A stretch of 15,943 bases of DNA from contig JBDSIM010000117.1 in assembly GCA_039917935.1 (NCBI GenBank), forward strand, positions 1-15,943, given 5' to 3'. Under the pieces are notes generated by a model, which was given only the letters and a program-made list of their open reading frames with translations, had not been told where the DNA came from and made no database searches. This document shows positions 7,907 through 12,674 of this stretch, one piece after another. Every line of letters begins with the position of its first letter. Positions within the stretch are counted from its first letter, which is position 1. The translations under genes were made by a program, and so were the position numbers. The stretch is from Chryseosolibacter sp039917935. Its GTDB lineage: Bacteria; Bacteroidota; Bacteroidia; Cytophagales; Cyclobacteriaceae.

Positions 7907-7957
7907 AGAAAGTAGAAAGTTTAAAGTTTAAAGTTTAAAGTTTAAAGTGTTTAAAGT
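7907..7957. repeat. Heptanucleotide tandem repeat (TTAAAGT)n in the 5' leader of the MBL gene
   Basis: On the + strand two AGAAAGT units (7907-7920) run into four perfect TTAAAGT units (7921-7948), then after a 2-nt insertion a fifth TTAAAGT (7951-7957). On the coding (minus) strand this reads as repeated ACTTTAA and stops within 5 nt of the TTG start of the hydrolase gene. The array could vary in copy number by slipped-strand mispairing. Any effect on expression is inference. Confidence 0.85.
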
Positions 7958-8017
7958 TGATTCACTTGGTTAAGGCAAAAGCACTTAACTTAAACATTTT
8001 ATCCAAGCAACAACTAT

Positions 8018-8081
8018 TGACCAATGACCATTGACTATTTGACTATTGACCATTGTCTTCACCTAATGCCTAATCCATTGA
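8018..8081. repeat. Degenerate heptad-periodic repeat (TGACYAT-type) downstream of accA
   Basis: On the + strand consecutive 7-nt units can be read as TGACCAA, TGACCAT, TGACTAT (plus one T), TGACTAT, TGACCAT, TGTCTTC, ACCTAAT, GCCTAAT and CCATTGA. The period is 7 nt with one single-base insertion at 8039. The unit differs from the TTAAAGT array nearby, yet both share the same period and together fill most of the 182-bp gap between accA and the hydrolase operon. The distal part (8041-8076) recurs almost exactly after ggt. Confidence 0.75.
8041..8076 (-). repeat. Dispersed 36-nt intergenic repeat, copy 1 (after accA)
   Basis: This stretch is the reverse complement of 14373-14408 with 35 of 36 bases identical; the one difference is an A in the GGTGAAGA heptad region versus T in copy 2. 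Read on the accA sense strand it starts 7 nt, exactly one heptad, after the accA stop codon. Copy 2 starts directly after the ggt stop codon in the same sense orientation. Confidence 0.9.
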
Positions 8082-8083
8082 CC

Positions 8084-9034
8084 CTATTCCTTCACAACCC
8101 CCATCGCGCAGAATTTATCGATCCTTTGCTGGATGCGTTCATCGGCGGATATTTTCAATAACTCACGGGTGTGCTCAAGAATGGTTTTTTTGACCTGTTC
8201 TGTCATCCATTTAACATCCGTATGAGCGCCGCCGAGGGGTTCGCTGATAATGCCATCGATCAGTTTTTGATGGAGCATATCTTTGGCTGTGAGCTTTAAA
8301 ACTTCCGCTGCCTGTTCTTTATAGTCCCAGCTGCGCCAGAGAATAGAAGAACATGATTCAGGCGATATTACCGAATACCAGGTGTTTTCCAGCATGAGTA
8401 CCCGGTCACCTATCGCGATGCCCAACGCACCCCCTGAAGCTCCCTCGCCAATGATGATGCAAATAACGGGCACGGTTAATAAAAACATTTCTTTTAGATT
8501 ACGGGCAATGGCTTCACCTTGCCCCCGTTCTTCCGCTTCAAGTCCTGGAAAGGCGCCCGGTGTATCAATGAAAGTGACGATAGGTTTATTAAATTTCTCA
8601 GCGATCTTCATGAGCCGAAGGGCTTTTCTGTAACCTTCCGGATTCGCCATACCGAAATTCCGCATTTGCCGCTGCTTGGTATTTCTTCCTTTTTGCTGGC
8701 CAATAAGCATAAATGTCTGGCCGTCGATTGAACCCAGTCCGCCTACCATCGCTTTATCATCTGCTACCGTGCGATCGCCATGAAGTTCGATAAAATCGGA
8801 GGTGATTTCGTAGATGTAATCGAGGGTATAAGGCCGCTCAGGATGCCGGGATAACTGAACCCGTTGCCACCCCGTTAGATTTTCAAATGTTTCCTTCTTG
8901 AGTTCTAAAATCTTCTTTTCCAGGGCCTTAATAGCTGCCTGAACATCCTTATCGCTGCCTTTCGCGAGATGCTTCATGTCATCCAGCTTCGCTTCTAAAT
9001 CAGCAATAGGTTTCTCGAAGTCCAAAAGGGTCAT
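8084..9034 (-). CDS. accA: Acetyl-CoA carboxylase carboxyltransferase subunit alpha
   Basis: AccA (316 aa) forms the carboxyltransferase with AccD and moves CO2 from biotin on AccB to acetyl-CoA, giving malonyl-CoA for fatty-acid synthesis in the cytoplasm. The N-terminus MTLLDFEKPIADLEAKLDDM is the usual coiled-coil start. Conserved crotonase-fold segments follow: LHGDRTVADDKAMVGGLG (about 84-101), NPEGYRKALRLMKIAEKF, DTPGAFPG (157-164), the GEGASGGALG loop (197-206) and SVISPESCSSILWR (221-234). Length equals the family norm. The ATG at 9034 lies about 20 nt after an exact -7 box. The gene stands alone: upstream is a divergent small gene, downstream a repeat-filled gap before the hydrolase operon. 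Read-through into that operon is possible because no hairpin terminator is visible. Confidence 0.98.
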   Translation of the reverse strand: MTLLDFEKPIADLEAKLDDMKHLAKGSDKDVQAAIKALEKKILELKKETFENLTGWQRVQLSRHPERPYTLDYIYEITSDFIELHGDRTVADDKAMVGGLGSIDGQTFMLIGQQKGRNTKQRQMRNFGMANPEGYRKALRLMKIAEKFNKPIVTFIDTPGAFPGLEAEERGQGEAIARNLKEMFLLTVPVICIIIGEGASGGALGIAIGDRVLMLENTWYSVISPESCSSILWRSWDYKEQAAEVLKLTAKDMLHQKLIDGIISEPLGGAHTDVKWMTEQVKKTILEHTRELLKISADERIQQRIDKFCAMGVVKE

Positions 9035-9055
9035 TGTTTAAATTTAAATGAAGCA

Positions 9056-9063
9056 CAAAATTA
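9056..9063 (-). promoter_or_regulatory. Bacteroidota -7 box (TAATTTTG) for accA
   Basis: On the minus strand TAATTTTG fits TAnnTTTG exactly and lies 21 nt before the accA ATG. A TTTG at a proper -33 distance was not found. Confidence 0.55.
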
Positions 9064-9245
9064 AAAGAATTTACAAATCGGCACTTTGAAAACGATTTAT
9101 AATAAGCCTTACCAGAAGCATTCTCACGGAACCATAAAGAAAAAGAGCCTATGACCATGGAAAAGCCTGTTTTGTAATTAAGCCATTTAATATGCACGGG
9201 TAATTAAATCATAGTTTTTGATGGAATTGGCAGAAATTAATGATT

Positions 9246-9253
9246 TATTTTTG
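9246..9253 (+). promoter_or_regulatory. Bacteroidota -7 box (TATTTTTG) for the 61-aa membrane protein gene
   Basis: TATTTTTG matches TAnnTTTG and lies 28 nt before the ATG at 9282. A TTG at 9227-9229 lies 16 nt upstream, slightly closer than the usual -33 spacing, so the full promoter is plausible but not perfect. Confidence 0.5.
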
Positions 9254-9281
9254 AATAGTCATTTAATAAACCCCGCTTTAA

Positions 9282-9467
9282 ATGAAACAATGGATGATTT
9301 TCGGACTGGCCTTCATTTGTGTGCTGGTGATGTTGTATGCAGGGTACATGGGATTAAACAATGATGACCAACGCGGCGGCTTGTTCTTCATTTTTGTTGG
9401 AGTGATGACGGTTATTGGATTATTAATGGACTTTGTCAATCATCTGCGTGCCCGAAGAAGCATGTAA
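9282..9467 (+). CDS. Small membrane protein, two predicted transmembrane helices, unknown function
   Basis: A 61-aa protein. Helix one is about residues 5-25 (MIFGLAFICVLVMLYAGYMG) and helix two about 34-51 (LFFIFVGVMTVIGLLMDFV). They are joined by a charged loop NNDDQRGG, and the protein ends in a basic tail HLRARRSM, suggesting both termini face the cytoplasm. I do not recognise a named family. Coding status is supported by the Met start after a -7 box, the clean two-helix hairpin design and a strong rho-independent terminator 58 nt after the stop. It is divergent from accA across a 247-bp gap. Confidence 0.72.
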   Translation: MKQWMIFGLAFICVLVMLYAGYMGLNNDDQRGGLFFIFVGVMTVIGLLMDFVNHLRARRSM

Positions 9468-9499
9468 TATGCCGCGAACTTTTATCAGGAAATAAGATC

Positions 9500-9523
9500 T
9501 ACCTTTACCTATACCTATACCTA
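9500..9523. repeat. Short hexanucleotide tandem repeat (TACCTA)
   Basis: One TACCTT followed by three perfect TACCTA units lies between the small membrane protein gene and its terminator hairpin. It is short and may be a local slippage product. Confidence 0.6.
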
Positions 9524-9524
9524 T

Positions 9525-9554
9525 AAAGCCCGCCGTCCTGGTGGGCTTTTTTTT
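9525..9554 (+). terminator. Rho-independent terminator
   Basis: The stem AAAGCCCGCC (9525-9534) / GGTGGGCTTT (9540-9549) has one G-T pair, a 5-nt loop and a run of eight T (9547-9554) on the + strand. It terminates the 61-aa membrane protein gene. In the minus direction the T-run is only three bases, so it should work poorly for the gene at 9563. Confidence 0.9.
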
Positions 9555-9562
9555 GCTTGTGA

Positions 9563-9781
9563 TTACAGCACCGGTATCTCAATTTTGTTGAGATACTTTT
9601 TCATATCGTATTCATTGGCGATACTTATCCACAGAATTCGTTGCGTGGTTTTGTCGTAAAACAATTCGACAAACTCCCGGTTAAGGCTGTAGAGGATGAG
9701 GCAGTAATTACAGTAGGTAATGGTTTCAACAAAGTGACCTTTCTCCCAGAGCATTTTTGCCCGATCGTCAAGTGACAGCAT
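9563..9781 (-). CDS. Orphan small protein, paralogue of the one at 11033-11269
   Basis: A 72-aa protein starting MLSLDDRAKMLWEKG. It aligns along its whole length with the 78-aa product of 11033-11269: LSLDDRAKML/LSISDQACML, NYCLILYSLNREFVELFYD/NYNVLLYSFNNQFMELVYD, KKYLNKIEI/QKYLDNIHL. There is no signal peptide or membrane segment; the pattern suggests a small alpha/beta domain. Function is unknown. I choose ATG 9781 over the GTG at 9802. The GTG lies in the G-rich leader, which in the paralogue is non-coding, and GGGAGGGG stands 9 nt before the ATG as a strong Shine-Dalgarno-like site. Comparison suggests a deletion of about 16 nt removed the ancestral start, which a downstream ATG replaced. 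Confidence 0.68.
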   Translation of the reverse strand: MLSLDDRAKMLWEKGHFVETITYCNYCLILYSLNREFVELFYDKTTQRILWISIANEYDMKKYLNKIEIPVL

Positions 9782-9893
9782 GTTAAATTTCCCCTCCCTC
9801 ACTTCCTGCTATTTTTGGAGAAGGTGAAAAAAACTTGTACCCACTTGAAAAAGTCGATGCCACCGGATGCCTCCAAAATGTTTTCTGGAAATT

Positions 9894-9924
9894 TTTGGAT
9901 AAAAGGCTGTCAAAGCTATCTTTG
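9894..9924 (+). promoter_or_regulatory. Complete Bacteroidota promoter for tRNA-Asp (TTTG-N19-TATCTTTG)
   Basis: TTTG at 9894-9897 is separated by exactly 19 nt from TATCTTTG at 9917-9924, the canonical -33/-7 arrangement of the Bacteroidota primary sigma factor. The tRNA begins 17 nt after the -7 box, so the expected start lies about 10 nt before the mature 5' end. This is the best-formed promoter in the window. Confidence 0.85.
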
Positions 9925-9941
9925 CACTCCATTCTTGAAAA

Positions 9942-10015
9942 GGACCGGTAGTTCAGCTGGTTAGAATGCCTGCCTGTCACGCAGGAGGTCGCGGGTTCGA
10001 GTCCCGTCCGGTCCG
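9942..10015 (+). tRNA. tRNA-Asp (anticodon GTC)
   Basis: The full cloverleaf can be drawn by hand. Acceptor GGACCGG (9942-9948) pairs with CCGGTCC (10008-10014), with discriminator G at 10015. The D stem is GTTC/GAAT with a closing G-T pair. The anticodon stem CCTGC/GCAGG carries loop CTGTCAC, with anticodon GTC at 9976-9978. The T arm is GCGGG-TTCGAGT-CCCGT. The discriminator G and the first pair G-C are correct for tRNA-Asp. No CCA is encoded, so it is added by nucleotidyltransferase. No T-rich terminator follows directly. From the end of the tRNA to 10171 there is no gene, only a small hairpin (10054-10070) without a T-run. Confidence 0.97.
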
Positions 10016-10171
10016 CTTCCAAATCCATAATCATCAGGCACTTACGAGAAATGTCAGGATCTGCTCCTGATCACTCGCTGGCTTCCACCCCGCGAATTTG
10101 ACATTTTCCAAAGTTATGTGTCTCGTGCAATCCTAAAACTTGTCCATTAGAAAGTATTCGTAATGAGTAGC

Positions 10172-10179
10172 TAGTTTTG
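10172..10179 (+). promoter_or_regulatory. Bacteroidota -7 box (TAGTTTTG) before the small lipoprotein gene
   Basis: TAGTTTTG fits TAnnTTTG and lies 24 nt before the ATG at 10204. No -33 element is evident at the expected spacing. Confidence 0.5.
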
Positions 10180-10203
10180 TAAATCGCTAGTTAAATTCAA
10201 GCC

Positions 10204-10494
10204 ATGCAAATGTTATTTAGAACTTCTCTGATAATCATTTTGACCTTCGCCGGTTGTTCACCGAAGCGCCCGACAGATTTATCCCGAGCGCTGCAAGCGG
10301 CCGTAAAGGATGACAAATTATCGGTAAAGAAAATGGAGAATATCATTAGTGAATTCAATCTGCTTCAAAAAAACGACAAGGAAAAGTCGCGGGAATATGT
10401 AGTAAAAGTGCTCAATGTTATTAAAATGGGCGGCGATTCTTCCCATATCGATGTTGTCAGACGTCAGATTCTGGTTGTCAGGAAACGGGTTTAA
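10204..10494 (+). CDS. Putative small lipoprotein, unknown function
   Basis: A 96-aa protein with a short basic N-terminus, a hydrophobic stretch (LFRTSLIIILTFAG) and Cys18 in TFAGC, a slightly atypical lipobox (Phe at -3), followed by SPKRP. The mature part is highly charged and helical (ALQAAVKDDKLSVKKMENI, KKNDKEKSREYVVKVLNVI). That fits a periplasmic-side or outer-membrane-anchored lipoprotein, but no family is recognised. It is preceded by an exact -7 box and converges with the 10522-10824 gene across 27 nt, with no hairpin terminator visible between them. Confidence 0.65.
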   Translation: MQMLFRTSLIIILTFAGCSPKRPTDLSRALQAAVKDDKLSVKKMENIISEFNLLQKNDKEKSREYVVKVLNVIKMGGDSSHIDVVRRQILVVRKRV

Positions 10495-10521
10495 TCAAAT
10501 CTGCTCACACACATCTTTATT

Positions 10522-10824
10522 CTACCAAGTGAACTTGCCCGACTCAATGGAGGTGAGTATCGATTGCGCTTCTTTTACATAAGCTGTTTTATAGGTCAAC
10601 TCATTTACTTCCTTCTCTTCGGGCATTTCAATTTTTCCACCGATGATCTCCCGAAGTCTTTTCAGCAGATCTTCTCTTGTAAAGCTGCTCATGTAGCAGT
10701 CATAATGAACATCCTGCAGCGCCAACGCCTGGTCATGAAGCCTGCTGTCTTTCTTGTCTTCCGGGTGAATAGCATTTGCTCTTTTGAGGAATTTTTGCGC
10801 AATTTTAAATTTATCCCAATCCAT
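10522..10824 (-). CDS. Hypothetical cytoplasmic protein, helical
   Basis: With the start at ATG 10824 the protein has 100 aa, beginning MDWDKFKIAQKFLKRAN. It is soluble, charged and mostly helical (HPEDKKDSRLHDQALALQDV, REDLLKRLREIIGGKIEMPEE) and ends in SIESGKFTW. I recognise no family. An upstream in-frame ATG at 10878 would add 18 residues, but they are unlike the rest, and a near-consensus -7 box (TAGCTTTC, 10851-10858) lies between the two ATGs, so the shorter form is preferred. An overlapping plus-strand frame (10564-10956) has a cysteine- and phenylalanine-rich translation and looks like a shadow. The minus-strand terminator of the 11033 gene lies upstream, so this gene is probably monocistronic. 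Confidence 0.65.
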   Translation of the reverse strand: MDWDKFKIAQKFLKRANAIHPEDKKDSRLHDQALALQDVHYDCYMSSFTREDLLKRLREIIGGKIEMPEEKEVNELTYKTAYVKEAQSILTSIESGKFTW

Positions 10825-10850
10825 AAGTGGGTTACAAGTTACAATCATAT

Positions 10851-10858
10851 GAAAGCTA
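10851..10858 (-). promoter_or_regulatory. Near-consensus -7 box (TAGCTTTC)
   Basis: It differs from TAnnTTTG at the last base only and lies 26 nt before ATG 10824 on the minus strand. Its position supports the shorter start for that gene. Confidence 0.3.
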
Positions 10859-10960
10859 TGTACAGCAACCATAATCATTGTTGCGGTAATTTTATGGCTT
10901 TTGGGTACCCAAGAATGAAATTCCTTTGGAAAGTGAATGGCGTCTCAAAATTTTAGACAT

Positions 10961-10993
10961 AAAAAAGCCATAGTTTCTGCACCTATGGCTTTT
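10961..10993 (-). terminator. Rho-independent terminator for the orphan gene at 11033-11269
   Basis: A perfect 11-bp stem AAAAGCCATAG (10963-10973) / CTATGGCTTTT (10983-10993) has a 9-nt loop. On the minus strand it is followed by a run of six T (AAAAAA at 10961-10966 on +), the right polarity for the minus-strand gene ending 40 nt upstream. The plus direction has only four T. Confidence 0.8.
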
Positions 10994-11032
10994 CGAGTGG
11001 TTAATATCTATTCATGGTAAAAAATCATGCCA

Positions 11033-11269
11033 CTAAAGATCCAAATGAATATTGTCTAAATATTTTTGCAAAATGTTGTCGTTTACCACCCTTACCATCA
11101 TCACCTGTTTGGCGCTGTTATCATATACCAATTCCATAAACTGGTTGTTGAAGCTGTACAGCAGTACATTGTAATTGTAATAGCTGTTCGTCGCGACGAG
11201 TACACCTCCGTCCAAAAGCATACACGCCTGGTCACTTATTGAAAGATTGTTAAATTTAATTTTATCCAT
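11033..11269 (-). CDS. Orphan small protein, paralogue of the one at 9563-9781
   Basis: A 78-aa protein (MDKIKFNNLSISDQACMLLDGG...), with no signal peptide or membrane helix. The central segment NYNVLLYSFNNQFMELVYD and the C-terminal QKYLDNIHL match the paralogue at 9563-9781 closely; residues between them differ, so the duplication is old. The ATG at 11269 is preceded at 4 nt by GGGGAGGG, an unusually G-rich Shine-Dalgarno-like leader for Bacteroidota, also conserved before the paralogue. A dedicated terminator follows (10961-10993), so the gene is monocistronic. No function is recognised. The aromatic/acidic VELxYD pattern could form a small folded domain for protein or nucleic-acid binding, but that is conjecture. 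Confidence 0.75.
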   Translation of the reverse strand: MDKIKFNNLSISDQACMLLDGGVLVATNSYYNYNVLLYSFNNQFMELVYDNSAKQVMMVRVVNDNILQKYLDNIHLDL

Positions 11270-11659
11270 GATACCCTCCCCACGGAATCCCCCCTTACCC
11301 TAACTGATAACAGGATTTCTCATTGTAGATACACTTGTTAAGTAAATTTTTGTGCCACCCTTTTTTTTGTTGAGGATGTCCACTTCTGAGAATGGTCTTC
11401 GACCAATCACTAAATAAACGCCTATCCGGGGGGAAAAGTATTCGTGGTTTGAGCGCGTGATCGCTGAATCATCTGGGGTGTGCATCGATTGCTGATCTTT
11501 CGCCCGCCAGCATCCCGTCTATGGAAGACCCTAACTCCCCATTCACTGCCTACTGACTTTCGCCGGGCAATGGAGAGAAGCTTTATAGGGAAGGAGAATT
11601 ACCGCGGCTTATTGCGTTCTGTCCCCGGTGAATAAAAAGTATTATTTTAGGGCCTACTC
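11270..11659. other. 390-bp gap without a supported gene
   Basis: A minus-strand open frame at 11300-11485 (61 codons) has a weak, composition-driven translation and no promoter, so I do not call it. Poly-purine and poly-pyrimidine runs occur next to the orphan gene's leader. No hairpin terminator, repeat or RNA gene was recognised. The sequence just before 11660 (AGTATTATTTTAG) only loosely resembles a -7 box. Confidence 0.5.
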
Positions 11660-11833
11660 ATGAGAAGAATCCCCATTTACTTCATTCTTTTAATGCTAAT
11701 TCTCCCCGCTTGCAGCAACCGCGCAGGTGGGAGAACGACGACGGTGGTTAAACCAAGGTATCACAATTGGTGGTTTTCGAAAAAGAATGACCACGGTAAG
11801 AAGCGGACCAAACTTGTCAGGATGCGGAATTAA
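11660..11833 (+). CDS. Very small putative lipoprotein (57 aa)
   Basis: ATG at 11660-11662 opens a 57-codon frame ending in TAA at 11831-11833. The translation starts MRRIPIYFILLMLILPACSN: two arginines, a hydrophobic core and a lipobox LPAC with Cys18. A short, strongly basic mature tail of about 40 residues follows, containing YHNWWFSKK, HGKKRTK and ending VRMRN. This is the pattern of tiny Bacteroidota lipoproteins with a Lys/Arg- and Trp-rich tail. Function is unknown. A hairpin-capable stretch follows (11836-11872), but without a T-run. The classic signal-peptide-plus-lipobox design makes coding likely in spite of the length. Confidence 0.62.
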   Translation: MRRIPIYFILLMLILPACSNRAGGRTTTVVKPRYHNWWFSKKNDHGKKRTKLVRMRN

Positions 11834-11986
11834 TCGGCTGCAGGCACTGAATCTTAAAAGTGCTGCAAGCCTGAAAATCTAAAAATTTAAATAAAATTCA
11901 GCGGTTTGAGAGCCGTGTTGTCGGGCAACATGCGTTGAAGCTCGAGGACGGATTCGAAGCGAACAGCCCGGACATTAAAGAATTTT
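11834..11986. other. Spacer after tetR with an imperfect hairpin and a coding-like fragment
   Basis: An imperfect inverted repeat lies at 11836-11872 (GCAGGCACT / AGTGCTGC). On the minus strand, directly after tetR and shifted one base, 11887-11991 is open for 34 codons and reads protein-like (RFESVLELQRMLPDNTALK) before TAA, but it has no start codon at its head. It may be a decayed gene end or chance. Confidence 0.3.
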
Positions 11987-12616
11987 CTAACTCAACCCCT
12001 TCATTAAATTATCGATATTTCTGCGGAAATAAAGTTTCAAGGGACTCTGTTGGGTCAGGTGGGCTGAAACGATGGATCCTAAAAAAAGTGTCATGAAAAG
12101 ATTCGTGATATCGCGCGTTGAGCTGGTTTTCGTGATCTCTTTTTTCATGATCGCTTCAAGCGTAAATTTTTCCAACATCTGATCCAGGGAGAAGATCTCG
12201 AGGTTATTGACCTCATCTCCTTCCGGAAAAAATAATTTTTTCTCTTCCAGTTTAACCGGGAAAGGTTTATGTGGCCTTTTTGAATCAGATAAATACCCTA
12301 CAAGGCTCAGCATCAATCCCGGATGATTTTCACATTCATCGCTCAGTTTATCAAGCAGGTAGAAAACTCCCTGGATTCCTTCTTTGGGTTTCTGCTTCAA
12401 CTCGACAGACCGGCCGAGGCACCATATCCTGAAATGATACAATAAGACATCTTCCTTTTGGGGAAAATATTTGAAAAAAGTAACTTTAGAAATCTTTACT
12501 TTTTCACAAATATCCTCCACATAGATATCCTCAAATGCTTTTTTACCTATAAGTTTGAGCGTATGTTCCAATACCTGAACCTTTAACCGCGCGGCTTTTT
12601 CTTTCCTGAGACTCAT
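11987..12616 (-). CDS. TetR/AcrR-family transcriptional regulator
   Basis: A 209-aa protein of standard TetR length. The N-terminal helix-turn-helix is at about residues 10-55, with FEDIYVEDICEKVKISKVTFFKYFPQKEDVL carrying the characteristic recognition helix (SKVTFFKYFPQKE). The rest, to LYFRRNIDNLMKGLS, is the variable ligand-binding and dimerisation domain, so the inducer cannot be predicted. It is divergent from ggt with only 58 nt between the start codons, an arrangement in which TetR proteins often repress both themselves and the neighbour. TCAAC and GTTGA half-sites occur in this gap, but the spacing is not that of a proven operator. Confidence 0.93.
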   Translation of the reverse strand: MSLRKEKAARLKVQVLEHTLKLIGKKAFEDIYVEDICEKVKISKVTFFKYFPQKEDVLLYHFRIWCLGRSVELKQKPKEGIQGVFYLLDKLSDECENHPGLMLSLVGYLSDSKRPHKPFPVKLEEKKLFFPEGDEVNNLEIFSLDQMLEKFTLEAIMKKEITKTSSTRDITNLFMTLFLGSIVSAHLTQQSPLKLYFRRNIDNLMKGLS

Positions 12617-12674
12617 GTAAGTATCAACTTTGACTTGAATTAAGAATTTTATGTTGACTTTACCAATGTTAATA
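12617..12674. promoter_or_regulatory. Short divergent intergenic region, likely tetR/ggt control site
   Basis: All regulation of both divergent genes must fit in about 58 bp. No exact TAnnTTTG is seen on either strand. TCAACTTTGAC near the tetR side and GTTGACTTTA near the ggt side give an inverted TCAAC / GTTGA pair about 24 nt apart that could be an operator. This is inferred from gene layout only. Confidence 0.3.

Noticed and set aside
9783..10034. 83-codon minus-strand frame across the tRNA-Asp
   Set aside because: Its translation (DRTGLEPATSCVTGR...) is the antisense reading of the tRNA, a familiar false gene; the cloverleaf and promoter explain the sequence.
10049..10106. Inverted repeat AAATGTCA / TGACATTT and a small TCAGGA/TCCTGA hairpin after the tRNA
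   Set aside because: No T-run follows and the arms are short; could be chance, so not called as terminator or operator.
10564..10956. 130-codon plus-strand frame antisense to the hypothetical gene at 10522-10824
   Set aside because: The product is rich in Cys, Phe and His with no domain-like pattern; the minus-strand frame has ordinary amino-acid usage and a nearby -7 box.
11300..11485. 61-codon minus-strand frame in the gap upstream of the orphan gene
   Set aside because: No promoter, no signal sequence, no protein-like pattern; probably chance.
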